A stretch of DNA of 64,000 nt, taken from the NCBI GenBank assembly GCA_009746045.1, contig RPFO01000418.1, positions 1,704,833 to 1,768,832 of the forward strand, written 5' to 3'. Numbering within the stretch: the stretch's first letter is position 1; each line of letters opens with the position of its first letter. The translations under genes were made by a program, and so were the position numbers. The notes under the pieces are model-generated. The model made no database searches, was not told the DNA's origin, and saw only the letters and a program-made list of their open reading frames with translations. Source of the stretch: Mesostigma viride (Eukaryota > Streptophyta > Mesostigmatophyceae > Mesostigmatales > Mesostigmataceae). This document shows, piece by piece, positions 1 to 11,900 of this stretch.

Positions 1-1149
1 GACGAGCTATAGGCTGCGACTTAAGCGGCCCTGATCACGACATCAACGTAAACAATCTAAAGCTGCCAGTATTCGACAACACAACGGCAAGCGACGGCGA
101 GCTAGCTGGCGGAAACTGCCCAAAAAGAACGCAAAAAACTTCGAACGATGAGCTCATAGAAGAAAGCACTGATAGCAGATAACATTCGCGACACATCTGT
201 ACCTTGCCCTCGTAAATCCCTCGCCCAGGCGCGCAACAACAGCCGTTCTTCCATGGACAGGTCAGACACGCACTGCGCAGGTCTGAACAATTACTTACCG
301 ATAATGGCCGAAAATCTGGCAAAAACCACCAGCTGGGTTTAGAATTCGATGCTACCGGTATTAATGCCTGCTTCACGGTCAGAACAACCCCCAAAACCGC
401 GATTTTACTGCCGCTATCATGAATTCTATTTCATTCCGCGCGACCAAAAAATTCAGATTACCCCCCATGCCGATGGCATAAAAAAACAACAGCGATATTG
501 TAAACCAGCTGATTTCCGCCACATACTAACATCATAAACTCATCGTCTTTTGGATTCGAGTAAAATTTTTGCATTTCGCTTGCCCTATTGTGGTAGTTTC
601 GCCTGAACGCAGTCGCCATGGCCACTTCCGCAAGGGGTGCGCGCACCGTGCACGTGAAATTTGTGACCTTCGGTTCCGGCGCGAATTTTTTGGCGCCAAA
701 AAATTCGGGGGTGTCCCGTCCCCTTAAAGCTAATCGAATCTAAGCTGCAAAAATCCTAGCTATACTCTACTCGATCAGCAAAGCCGCACCTTCCTCCAGT
801 AGGGTGGAGGGCGTGCTTGCCCACAGAGGCTGGCGTGTACGTGAGCCTGGACAATGGTCTTCCACCTCTTCTTGTCGTGCATTATTTTTAGCTGTCCAAG
901 CTAGAGAGAGGGAGGAAATGCGGTGTTCAAACTGAGCTGGGACCACTAGGTCGGCCAGCAACTGAGCTGAATAGTTCGTGGCAGGTATACCCGCCCTGCG
1001 GGGCTTGTCCTTGGGGCCAGGCCAGGTCAGGATATGCCGCCCTGGCTGGCAGCCAGGTTGGCCAAGCCGCTGGGCCGGGCCAGCCAGACTGGACCAAGGG
1101 CGGTGTCTGCCTGACGACTGGCTCCAGCAAGGTGTCCTACAAATGCTAT
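1..1149. other. no recognisable gene
   Basis: I see no convincing exon, RNA gene or mobile element here. Short open frames exist on both strands, but none shows a domain, a coherent composition or paired splice sites. The right part may be the eroded 3' flank of the minus-strand LINE relic that follows. Confidence 0.4.
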
Positions 1150-2320
1150 CCTACGCTGCCTATAATCTCATCCGAAATACGGGGCATACCCTTGTACAAA
1201 GACTCTAGTGACCTGTGCGAGGAAAACCCTACATTCAGCAGGACCCGGTCGGAGCATCCTGATATACTACTGTGCCGTTCAGCCGGGTGACCATGCAACT
1301 TGTCTGTGAGCGTCCACTGTGCACCTCGGCGCCATAGGTGAGCACCGTGAGGACCAGGACCTTGAAGAGCACGCGCTTGCGGTCCTCGCCAAGGTCCTTC
1401 GAGTGCCAGTAGGTGTTGAGCGATCGAGCGTAGCCAGCTGGCCCAGGCCAGGCCGATGCGGGTGTCCACATCGATCGTCGGCGGTGTCAGGGAGCTTGCT
1501 CCGGCCCTGGGCAGCAGTTTGTTCAAAGCGATTACGGAACGGGACCTCAGTCCCGTCTACTAGCAGCCGCGGGAGCGGCGGGTGACTGCCGGTAGCCCCA
1601 ATCACCATGCAATGAACGCCTCAGTTTTTACGCTTATCTCCAACTCCACCGCCCACGCCACCAAGCCCAGACAGTCCATGCAGCCATGCAGATCTGAATG
1701 TGCTCGGGGCGCTCGATGAGGGTGGTATATCATCCGCATAAATCTGAGGTCGGACAGGCGGTAAACAGGGCCACCGCCGCCCTCGATCTCTGTGATCATT
1801 AAGTCAATGTCCAAGCCACTGAGGCTCCAACCCCTTCAGAGAGAGTGCACGTGCCTGGCGCATGACGTGATCCACAACAATAATCAACAGATATGGGGAG
1901 AGGACATGTCAACCTTGCAACACCCCGCGTTACCGGTGAACTAGGAGGAATGGAGGGGTGGTGCCTTCTGCAGTCCGCACTACTGCCTGTGAACCCTCAT
2001 ATATACAGCCGGCGAATGGCAGCAACAAATGCTGGTGGCACGCCATGGCGTGCCACCAGCATTTGTTGCTGCCATTCGCCGGCTGTATGAGGGTTCACAC
2101 TGGATGGCCATCCAGAGCTAGTATGCATGGCCCAAAGAGCCTTCCACTTCCCAGAGGACCGTGTCAAAAGCCTTGATGTAGTCAACAAAAATGAAGACCA
2201 GCAAAAAACCATCAGTGCAAATGCGACGCACCTCCTCCACCAGCCGCGGCGTGCGACAATTACACGGCTATGACAATTACAGGGCTGGGCATCCGAAACT
2301 AAGCTCCTTTTCCAGCCCAT
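1150..2320 (-). mobile_element. decayed non-LTR (LINE) reverse transcriptase relic
   Basis: Read on the minus strand, several frames carry pieces of a LINE reverse transcriptase in the right order. Near 2,200-2,160 is motif A (FVDYIKAFDTV). Near 2,080-2,050 is GVPPAFVAAIRRLY. Near 1,900-1,870 is an SPYLL...VDHV stretch as after motif B. At about 1,745-1,720 is the catalytic YADD box. Near 1,420-1,320 is a thumb-like block ending VLTVLTYGAEV. The pieces lie in different frames with stops between them, so the copy is dead. It is a different element from the RING-bearing LINE at 59-64 kb, whose catalytic box is YLDD. The clade is not assigned. Confidence 0.75.
2003..2088. repeat. 86-bp perfect palindrome inside the LINE relic
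   Basis: The two 43-base arms meet at 2045/2046 with no spacer and pair without a mismatch. Beyond a 4-base insertion in the left arm, pairing continues for about 12 more bases (gtgaaccctcat at 1989-2000 against its complement at 2089-2100). Each arm is reverse-transcriptase coding sequence (the VAAIRRLY region), so the palindrome is an inverted duplication of element DNA. Confidence 0.9.
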
Positions 2321-2639
2321 GTTTTGCTTTAGGAGTCGTCACAGCGGGAATCTTCATTGCATTGGTCACGCGCAGCTTTTTTTTCAACACTGCCTTTCAA
2401 CCACGTAACTGACTATACTGGCGGGTGCGTCTTAAAAAGAAGCATTGATTGCGAGTGATCTGAATGAATTTGGGGCTCATCAGACGTAAACGTTCTGACT
2501 GAGATTTGCCGTCAATTAACCATGTCGTTCAGCCATTTTTCGTAGCCCGTCTCCTACTGCATCCGCAATGAGTTTGCTATGTCAAAGCTTTATTGCACTC
2601 ACAGTAGTGCTAGACTCTCCATGCAGTGATCGAGCCCTT

Positions 2640-2790
2640 TAATTCACCCTGTGGCCTGCCTTTCAAGGCAACGAGAGAAGGCCTCCTTCTTGCTGTGCAT
2701 CAAACAGGGATGAACGGTCACTACGAAAAAGGTGGTACCCTGTGACTCTCCCAACGGAGGTGCGCTTGAATGAATGAATGAATCCGTCTG
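2640..2790 (+). repeat. SINE-like 3' segment with (TGAA)n tail
   Basis: This resembles the 3' part of the insertion at 61,324-61,673. Both have a tgtggc...gcctttc/tgg start, then a cagggat block, then gtgactc-cccaacgg/gag close to the end, and both finish in a four-base microsatellite (here gaatgaatgaat, there ttaattaatt). I could not find a matching target duplication, so the 5' end is not fixed. It is a diverged relative of the same family, or of a LINE sharing its tail. Confidence 0.5.
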
Positions 2791-2971
2791 CTTGTGCTGA
2801 TACAAGCTTCCGGATGGCAATTGGCATGTACGTTCGGCTCATGCATGGTACCTGCATCGAGTAATTAACCTAGTTATAAGACACTCCTGCTAAGTCCAAT
2901 TATGTACAGTGTATATTGAATCAAATTCTCAATCAATATATTAATGAATTAATTGACATGTAACAGCGTTA

Positions 2972-3295
2972 CGTGAGCATAAGTCCTCAGTACAGTCGAG
3001 AGTGGGATGGAATGGGGTGGGAGGGGAGCTCTAGTTATCTAAGACCTAGTTATGGGGTTGTGGGCACCACGGCCCGAATCACTGTGAAGGCCATACTTGG
3101 TTACACGCGGAGCCCCCACTGACTTGGGGGTGGCCGGGTCTCCTTCATGACTACCTGCCACCTATCCTTGCGGTCCATCTGCCTCCAGTTTACAGACATG
3201 CCAGGGGGCTGCCCTGGCGTGAGCGAATTGCGACGTGGTAAACACATATATCCTTGTCTAGCCTATCCCAATGAATATATATTGAATTGAATTGA
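2972..3295 (+). repeat. dispersed repeat ending in (TTGAA)n
   Basis: The 5' part (acgtgagcataagtcctcag followed by a purine-rich gggatgg block and a cctagtta block) recurs at 9,393-9,465. The 3' end is gaattgaattgaat, the short-repeat tail typical of target-primed retroelements. There is no open frame. It is probably a SINE or a truncated LINE end; I saw no target duplication. Confidence 0.45.
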
Positions 3296-3299
3296 ATAG

Positions 3300-4400
3300 C
3301 GTGCATAGAGGTAGGTAGCATGCCTGCAGTACAGTTAATAATACTTCAATGCAGTCCTACACAACTCAAACCAGTCCAAGTCATTCCAACACACCTTACC
3401 TCATTCAGGTTGCAAAAAAAGAAGGAAATAAATAAATACTAAATGGATAAGCAAATAAATGAGGAAATGTTCAATTAATCTAGGTATACAACACGGAGAG
3501 AAAAAATAACGAGTGTGAGGGAGGACGGTGAGTCGCCCAACCTATAAACTGTAAAGGCATGCCAATAAAGTACACGTGGATGACAAAAAGCTAAAAGATA
3601 TACTACTATGCTATTTGCAACACTATGTACTCACTATAACCCGAACATCATAATAACCATTTCTACTATGACACCCTGATATCCTATATAGCAGAACTTT
3701 ACTATGCAGCACCTAGCAATGTACAATATACTACAATACACGTCCTGTTTACTACTGAATGCATGGTCCAACACCATGGTCACCAAGTGGCAACTGCAAG
3801 GTGTACCAAAACACAAAGTGTGGCCACAATGACAGGTCACATCGACTCTCCGTTACGGCATTCTTGCATGGGAGTGCAAAACTAAGCCTGTGGGTCCTTC
3901 AATCTTACAGCAAGGGCTGCCAAAAAGGAGCGTGCTGGTCCGTCACAAATATAAAAAATACTCATCTACATGCCCCACGCATTTTTGGAACTGGCCACGT
4001 TCAGGCAACTACATGTTATGTACCATCGCCCGTGGCCCCAAGTGCACAGGCTGCCTGCGGGTTTACAACTGTGCACGGACAGGTGTCGCCGCATCCATTG
4101 TCACACCACCCGCCTTTTGAGCCTTGGCTTTTAGGATCTTCTCCCTGTTGATGTTTTGAAAGCAGCACCACCCAGTTTACAAGGTCCGCCCAGCGAAAGT
4201 TGACATGCACACAGTGTATGGTGCATTTGTCATTTCTCATGAATATCGAGACAAACAACACCACAAAGGACCACAGAGGAAAGAGTCTGGCGACCTATCC
4301 CTTTACCACCAAAGGAGAACAATGCAAAAACGTGGCAAAAAAATTCTCTATGGGATATAGACGCGTAGCTGCGCAGCAATCAATGTCAGGTTATAGGGCG
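3300..4400. other. AT-rich spacer, nothing recognised
   Basis: AT-rich spacer downstream of gene A. Open frames are short and lack splice-site support or recognisable domains. Confidence 0.4.
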
Positions 4401-4419
4401 GTGTGACCGTGTCAGGACA

Positions 4420-4620
4420 AAGGCGGTTCGAATCTTGCAGCGGCTATCCGTCCGGAATAGCGCATCGGTATCCTTCAAATCGTGCAGCGGTTATCCTTCG
4501 AATAGCGCCCTAGCTGAGCGGTTTAATCCTTCAAATAGTGCAGCGGTTATCCTTTGACTCGTGCAGCGGTTATCCTTTGAATAGTGCAGCGCTTAACCTT
4601 CGAATATAGTGCAGATCTTA
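4420..4620. repeat. degenerate minisatellite, unit about 25 bp
   Basis: About eight degenerate copies of a unit reading gcagcggttatccttcgaat, with variants. It lies in or beside the 3' end of gene A. Confidence 0.75.
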
Positions 4621-7298
4621 TCGTTTGACCTCGGGTGACATGGGGGTCTGCGGAATCATCAGTAATCGGGAAGTGAGCACAGACGTTCCATGTGTCCAGA
4701 GCTAGTTGTTTCACTTCATTAACAGATTTCATGGCGGGAGGGGGGACAGCAAGTTAATCACGCCTTGGTCCGCGCACCTAACGGCTGCAGTGCAGCCGAT
4801 AAACAGGTTACATCCAGATATGGCAAATTATAGTAAACTTCGCTAAAGATTTCATGATCAGAAAACAAGATGGCTGTCTGTCGGCTTAGTACCGATCCAT
4901 ATCCATTATTAGCTCATCATACTCACTGGAAGTCCATGGCGTTGTTGATCCCCACCAGGCGCACGTCATCGTGGCCCATGCGCCAGTTTCCATCCCGGTA
5001 GTACAGCCGAGGCTCTGCAGGCACCAATTAGTATCAAGCACGTCGGTACACAAATGGTGCATGGTCATTGAAGTTCCTAATAATAAGTTACCTCTGGCAG
5101 CTTCGAGAGACTTGTTTGTCGATGGTGCCTAAAAGGAAGCAAGGACACTGTCAAAGCAAGGAAACAAGGGCACTATAAGCAAAGAAACAAGGACACTATC
5201 AGCGAGGAAACAAGGACACTATAAGCAAAGAAAAAAGGACACTATAAGCAAAGAAACAAGGACACTATTAGCGAGGAAACAAGGACACCAAGCGAGGAGA
5301 CAAGGCCACCAAGCGAGGAGACAAGGACACCAAGCGAGGAAACAAGGACACTGTTTGCGAGGAAACAAGGACACCAAGCGAGGAAACAAGGACACCAAGC
5401 GAGGAAACAAGGACATCAAGCGAGGAAACAAGGACACCAAGCGAGGAAACAAGGACACTGTTAGCGAGGAAACAAGGACACCAAGCGAGGAGACAAGGAC
5501 ACTAAGCGAGGAAACAAGCCAGCCCATGTCTCTGGGGGTATATAAAAACAGCAGTAAAATTGATATTATTAGCATTTGTCTTGCTCAACTAAAAACATAC
5601 TACTTATACTTTTCTAGTATACTTATTAAAGTTGTATTTATATTCATTGAGGATAATAAACTATGGTGGTGAGAGTGGCATGCAACATAAGGAAATTATA
5701 AACCCTGAAAACAAGAACCCTAAAGAAAATAATAATAATGTGACACGGGCATGCAGGGATATCAAGCCAGCACAAGGTACAACTAACTTCAACACAAACT
5801 TACGACACGCAGCAACACCGCTGCCGGCCCACCAGGCCTGCGAAGGATCTAGACCGCATGGGTCGCGACAAAGTCGGCCCGGATGCGGTGGAATAACACA
5901 CTGTCTCTTTATATTTGAAAAACTTAGATAGCACATGCAGGTTCACGCACAAGCGAATTCACCACATGTGGTGATTGTGGGCCCCAGTGGGCACGGCAAG
6001 CAGAAAGTGCCTTGAAAGTGGCCATCGTATTTTGATGCCTTGGATACGGGTGGTAGCTGCGCAGACAGCACTGGCTATATATAGCCGGACTTATAGCATC
6101 CAGCATTGGCAAGCGCACTTTGACGGTCATGCAAACACAGCTGCCTGGTGCAGGACTGACCCCAATGGGTAGCACTAGGAGAAAGCACAAGAAAACTGAT
6201 CAGTCCGCGAGCCGCCTCCGAGCCAGCGCTGTAGATGACTATCTCAAGCGACTTCAGGCCCTGGTGCTCTGCCGTGCACACGTAGGACTGCTAGTAATGC
6301 CGACTCTTCTTGATTTAAGAAACAAAAAAAGGCCTGTTGTTCGGTTAACCATCGCTGGGACACAACAATACCATGCAGGATATGTTTATTAGGAAATAGG
6401 AATATTACGTACACAAGTACCAGGATATACGACTATCAGGATATGATTATGAAATACTGATTCAAGTTGTACTGACTGCTGGCAATATAAAACGGTTTTG
6501 TCACCTTCGTCGGTCCGAATGACAAGCTCCGAGATGCCGTAGCGCTTCTGCAGGAAGCCCTGTTCCAGGGTCACGTTAACGATCCTCTCCAGCGGCACGA
6601 TGCGCTCGACCTCCATACCGCCGAAATAGGCAGGCCCGGGCACCACTGCGGCGTACCTCAGGTTCCTGTTCGTGAGCGCGACGCGCAGCGTCGCATATCT
6701 GGATCAAGGCGATTGCGTGCAAGGCCAGCAAATGCAAAAAAAAAGCAATTTACAAACATAATCAGGATATGTCAGTGTTTTCATGCTCGCCATACATACA
6801 CATGATGAGCGGAAAGACTAGAGGCTGACTGGAAGTGCACGTGGCTGAACACTGACAGTCTCCGAAGCTCCCAACGTCCGCAGTACACACCTTGGCATGT
6901 TGTCACCATGTTAGTGGCACTATAGAGGCAAACTGAAGTACAGAGGTCAGCATGGTTTAATTTGTTCACTAGAGCATGACGCTCGACGCTCGCATGTCTT
7001 TGGTTGCAAGATCTACGGCTGCTACCGACAAATCGTTCACACTTCACACTATCCAGTAAGCGATAGAGTAAAAAATCGCAGCATGGATTTGAGGGACTCA
7101 CTTTCTCTTGAAAGTACGGTAGTAAAGCGGCCACAGGAAGAAGATGCAGGGAAAGAGTACGCAAAAGCTGCACGCCTGACAACCAGTATAGCGTGATAGC
7201 GCTTTCTGGTCGAACGCTGCTAGCTCAATTAGCTTTTCCCCACTGGGCAGCTCGCTGGGCGGGATCTGCATTTCTAAGAAATTTACCCTATCTGACAT
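4593..7298 (-). CDS. gene A: membrane protein with bacterial-type PH (bPH2) domain
   Basis: Multi-exon minus-strand gene. Exon 1 starts at ATG 7298 and contains a hydrophobic span (FCVLFPCIFFLWPLYY, about residues 45-60), likely a membrane anchor. Exon 2 carries the bPH2 signature VPLERIVNVTLEQGFLQKR followed by GISELVIRT (known pattern of the bPH_2/YdbT-like family). Exon 1 to 2 phases agree exactly (AA|A). Exon 3 (6197-6290) joins exon 4 (4927-5014) in phase (A|AG = Lys), but exon 2's donor (GTGACA, phase 1) does not match exon 3's phase-0 start, so a microexon or another donor is missing. A possible last exon is 4593-4647, ending in TAA. bPH2 proteins are membrane-associated with poorly known roles; function here is inference. 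Confidence 0.65.
4927..5014 (-). CDS. gene A exon 4
   Basis: Acceptor CTGCAG|AG and strong donor CA|GTGAGT. Encodes PRLYYRDGNWRMGHDDVRL and then VGINNAMDF, clearly protein-like and free of low complexity. Confidence 0.65.
5140..5515. repeat. minisatellite in gene A intron 3
   Basis: About 17 units of 18-24 bp built on gcgaggaaacaaggacacc. Open frames through it on both strands are products of the periodicity. Confidence 0.85.
6197..6290 (-). CDS. gene A exon 3
   Basis: Encodes SYVCTAEHQGLKSLEIV and then YSAGSEAARGLI. Acceptor TACTAG|CAG. The donor CA|GTTTTC is atypical, but gives a phase that matches exon 4. Confidence 0.5.
6505..6698 (-). CDS. gene A exon 2 (bPH2 core)
   Basis: Acceptor GATCCAG|A; the first base completes a Lys codon from exon 1. 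It encodes YATLRVALTNRNLRYAAVVPG and then the ERIVPLERIV...QKRYGISELVIRT core of the bPH2 fold. Donor GAAG|GTGACA. Confidence 0.75.
7102..7298 (-). CDS. gene A exon 1
   Basis: ATG at 7298; donor AGAAA|GTGAGT; 65 codons plus two bases (phase 2). It contains the membrane-spanning segment preceded by a Cys-rich turn (GCQACSFC). Confidence 0.75.
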
Positions 7299-8181
7299 TT
7301 CGATCCCCGTGAGTGCTGGACAGTGGGCGATGCAATAGTAGTAGCAATAGCAGATATAAGATTATTTCTACAAATGCCACGTGTATAATATCACGGTCAT
7401 GAAAACTAGCGCTTGTGATTTCCACTAGGGAAAAAGACAGCTGATCAACCGAATAGACGTTGTTAGCTTATATATAGCTGCGCCGTACCCAAGTTACGCT
7501 GGTAGTCGCCTGATCAAATAGCGGATAAAATTGCTGCAACGGCCGCGGGCTAGGCACGCTGAAACGGGTAATATTTAATAGTGTCCGTCGTAGTACGTCT
7601 AGTGTATACAGCAATAAAAACTTCGTGACTTGGCAGTGGGCACTTGGCAGTGGGCTTTATGCAACCTAATCAAGCAGCATCGTGCAATACGACTCGATCG
7701 CTGCAAAGTCCGAGAAACCGACATCCCGGCTGCCTCAAGCTAGGCGCGAGCGGTCATGTGCCATCGCGCGTGGACTGTGGAGCGATGATGGCTGTCTGTA
7801 CGTCGTAGCTAGAGGCTCGGCACCGTAGGTGGGGGTTGGACTTGGTCACATGGAACGTTGGGTTCGGAGGAAATACCGCGTTTCGAGCAGGTTTCGAGGC
7901 ATAAATAACTGAAGGGCATTGTAAAATTGTAAACAACACGGGTTTCCGACGAAAAAGCCACGTGTAAACGTTTCATAGGCAGGCTAAAAAAAAATCACAG
8001 GAATCTCCACAGATTCTTAACTTGGAGACTTCTGAACTATTTTTTATACACCCCTGCGCAGGCCTTGTGGCAGTACATTTTCAGACATTAACGCGGCAGC
8101 CTCGCGTCAGCAGTGAATCTTCTGGTGCATGTCCGTTCTTGTCTGTCAAGAACGTACAGAGCGGTACAGAGTTGCGTGCTA
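7299..8181. other. spacer between genes A and B
   Basis: The region upstream of gene A's start codon and downstream of gene B's stop must hold gene A's promoter. I recognise no specific element. Confidence 0.4.
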
Positions 8182-8366
8182 CACCCCCCCCTTGATGTTT
8201 AAGAAAGGGGTCCGACCAATCCAAGGCAGATCTTAAAGAATCTTACTACTGTGATTCGATTATACTAAGTTCTACTACATTCTACTAGAAATATACTACT
8301 AGTAGAGGTCAAATCCAGGGTCTCATGATCTTAGACCTGAAAATCTTAAACATCAAAGGGGGGGTG
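8182..8366. mobile_element. 185-bp MITE with about 23-bp TIRs and TA duplication
   Basis: The left end CACCCCCCCCTTGATGTTTA is mirrored at the right end as the reverse complement with one C/T difference; pairing continues through AAGA. TA stands on both sides (8180-8181 and 8367-8368). There is no coding capacity. A 2-bp TA duplication suggests a mariner-like or other TA-targeting superfamily; I did not assign one. Confidence 0.75.
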
Positions 8367-8807
8367 TACCGTGTATATACCGGCCCTCGGCCACGAAAGA
8401 CTCTGCTGTCCACTATGTGCGGCGTGGGATTCAACTAACTAACTAACAGAGCTTTGCGTCGTCCCGAACCCCGAAGTAATAATCACCCTTGCATGTCGGC
8501 CGGACAACCGCGGCCGGCGCGGGAATTCATCAGCAAACTCAACTCAACCCCGAACGGGAACGGACGATGTGGTACACGATCGATGTAGAATCATGTGCAG
8601 TACCCTGCATGGCTTTGTGCCCTTGTTTCGAGACGCTCGCGTGATCCTGAACTGGCCGCGCAAGGGGTTCTTCATATGTTACAAGTTCGATTTCTTAATG
8701 TTCGAATTCCTGATAGCTTGAACTAATTTTTCTTTCTCGGCGTTTCTGCTCCTTCTTGGTCAGTCCTTCAAGCACGCGGTCCTTGGTCAACCCTTCAAAT
8801 ACGTCAT

Positions 8808-8994
8808 TCAATTAGCGGCTTCCTTAAAATTCTCTGTCATGCTTGGCTCGCCTCCCTCTAGATCTAGTCCCGTGCTTGCCTCGCTTCCCTGATCTCCCGT
8901 GCTAGTGGCTAGCCTCGCTTCCCTCTCCCGGCCGCGCTTGGCTCGCTTCCCTCCATCCCCTAAGCTCCTCCATGCGTTGCTGACCCGGACAAAC
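8808..8994 (-). CDS. gene B last exon
   Basis: Acceptor GAGCAG|G completes Arg with exon 16 and runs 61 codons to TGA at 8808. Encodes FVRVSNAWRSLGDGGKRAKR and then GREREARL, with a basic cluster resembling a nuclear localisation signal, and a Glu/Ser tail. Confidence 0.7.
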
Positions 8995-11900
8995 CTGCTC
9001 AGCCGTGTAAGGATGAAAGAACGCATCAGGACATGAAGTCGACCTACTTATAGTACATAGCGCCTTCGATCATGATCGACAGAGACCATGCACTACTTCA
9101 AATTTATCGGACAACCAGCATGTACAAGACGTACAGCGAGCAGGCCCCGTCTAGGCCAGAACCGTCAATTAAATGACAACCTCTTGAGCAGGTCGCGCTT
9201 AACAATCCTCGGCATGTTGGAAACCCGGCACAGATTCGAAGCTCCCTGCATCTGATCAAAGTCCTCAATCATCACTCGCACAGGAGGGCTCCGCTCAGTA
9301 TATACCATGCACATCATGATGATTAATTGAAAATATATTAATCTTATGGCGTGCCTGATCAGAATATTAATCTACATGAAACTAGCTGCGTCACGTGAGC
9401 ATAAGTCCTCAGGGAAATGAGTATGGGATGGGGTGGATGGATGTAGCGATCGAGTTCCTAGTTACAGGGAAACAGGGTTGCACATCATGATGTATGTGCA
9501 CAAAATGCACATCAAGTAGTTTTATATCTTTATTTGTGACGACATAAGTTGTGACGAATGGATTATAGAGTTCTATGTGAACAACAGGGAACCACAGCGT
9601 GTGCACATGTAAATAAAAGTGCTAAGTCCCGCATGGATAAGAATGTTAAGTTTTGCCGTCTATAAGTGCTATTAATGGATGCCAGGTATAAAATGAAATA
9701 ATCAACGCTCTTTTATGGGTCGGACTCCTCCATGCACTTCGGCCTCAAAAAAAGACCCATAGTGGTCAGGTGGACATGTTGAACTATTCGCCTCGGTCTC
9801 ACCTGTGTACGAACGGCTTCACACAAAACCAGCCTTGCCAAGTGGCCATGTTTCACCACTAGCTTGGGCCTCATGGTCCTTACCTGTGAACAGATGGCTT
9901 CACATAAAACCGAGCCGCCATCTCGCGCTCACCCTCACTATCAACATCCTCGTCCTCATTCAACTCGATATCACTCGGCTCGAGGTCCTCCTCAAAACAC
10001 GGCACAGCGCTGTCCTCCCACTTATTGCCCAAGTCATGGTCCTGCTGGCCCCCACAGGATGCCAGCAGCGGTCCCAGGTCGTTATGCACGTTCCCGTTGC
10101 TAAGGGTCCAGATGCCCTTTCCATGCCGTGACACAGCCTTCCGCAGGGATTCCACGAGTGGGGCAGGCTGCTTGTCGCCGGTTGTCAATGGGGTGGTTGA
10201 CCTCGCCAGCCTGCATGCCACCGTCGCATCCGTTAGCGCCGTCTGAAGCTCTTGCAGCAGAAGCGCAAAGGGCCCAAGCACCGCTTCATGAGGGAGCTTG
10301 CCCTGGCACGGGAACAAGGGCGAGTAAGAAAAACAAGGGAGTCAGAAAAAAGGTTTGATTTTCTGTCAGAGAGGTTTGATTATTGGCACGGGCTGCAGAT
10401 GAGAGCATTATGAGAGGGCCGCATTATGGGGAAATTTGCACTGATACATGAAAAAGGAAACACATAACACACACAGTACCTGATCTGCCAGTAAACACGC
10501 ACACATGACAAGGAACATGAAAGAGAGAAAAAGGTAACCTACGGTCAGTACCATTGGCATGCCCCCCCAAGGACCGAGCACTGCTTCATGGGGTAACTCC
10601 AGGCAGAGGCAGGAAGAGGCAGGAAGAGGCAGGAAGAGGCAGGAAGAGGCAGGAAGAGGCAGGAGGAGGCAGGAAGAGGCAGGAAGAGGCAGGAAGAGGC
10701 AGGAAGAGGCAGGAAGAGGCAGGAAGAGGCAGGAAGAGGCAGGAAGAGGCAGGAAGAGGAGGGACGAGAAACGAGGAAGAGGAAGGAAGAAGAAGAAAGA
10801 CCCCCCCTCCGCCCCATTCCTCACCGCTCCCAGCCCCGCATTTGTTCCCGCGAGCAACTGAATCAGGGCCTGACCAGCCTCCACCACGAGCTGCACGCCA
10901 TCCAGCGCCGCCTTCACCACCTCTTTCTCCACCGCCTTTGCCTCCAAGTCTTGTGCAACCCTCTTTGCCTCCAAGTCTTCCTTAACAGTCTTTGCCCCCA
11001 GGGTGTTTGGTACTGGACCCATGGCCGGAGATGCCCGGCTGGGTGTGGCAACCGACGGCGGCCCGTTCGTCGCCTTGCTGGGTGGCAGGATAGATGGCGT
11101 CAGGTCTGCTTTGGTGGCGGGGGGAGTCTTGGGTGGAGCTGTTGCCATGGGTGGCGGTGTCTTGGGCTGTGCCGATGGGGTGGGGGTTGCCTTGCTCGGG
11201 GTGTGGGGCGCCGACAGCAGCGCGGATGTGGCGTGGGTGGCGATGGCGTCCGTAACGGCCACGAGGGTATGCAAGCAGCGGCGTAGGGGGCCCCGCAGTG
11301 TAACCAGAACCCTGGGAGGGGCAGGGAATAGGGCGAGCGGGACAGCGGCAGGGGAAGGTGAAAAAGGAAATGAGATACAAGGGGGGCCACCCATAAGGGA
11401 ACCGTCCACCCTTTATTGAGCCTCCACCCTTTACTGAGCCTCCACATAGCGACTTAACCATCATTCATACCATCTAGGATACCACCGACACCTCACAACA
11501 ACGCAAGCACATGCGGAGGGGCAAGGCAGCACGCCCCCTGGTTAACTTTGCCCGGAATCTTGGCAAGACAAGATAGGGAAGGCCAGGTATGTAGCTTCTA
11601 ATTATTGCTACTAACATACCTAGCTAACAACATGTAGCTTCCTATTGTTGCTTGTAACATGTTTAGCTAATCACATGTAGCGTATAACTATTGCTGCTAA
11701 CATGTCTAGCTAACAACATGTAGCTTCCAATTGTTGTTTGTAACATGCTTAGCTAATTATATGTAGCTTCTAATTATTGCCTCTAACATTGTTAGCTCAT
11801 AACATGTAGCTTCTAACATTTTTATCTATTAACATGTAGCTTCTAATTACTAACTACATGTGTACCCCAGACTCACTACATGTACCCCAGACTTTTGGTT

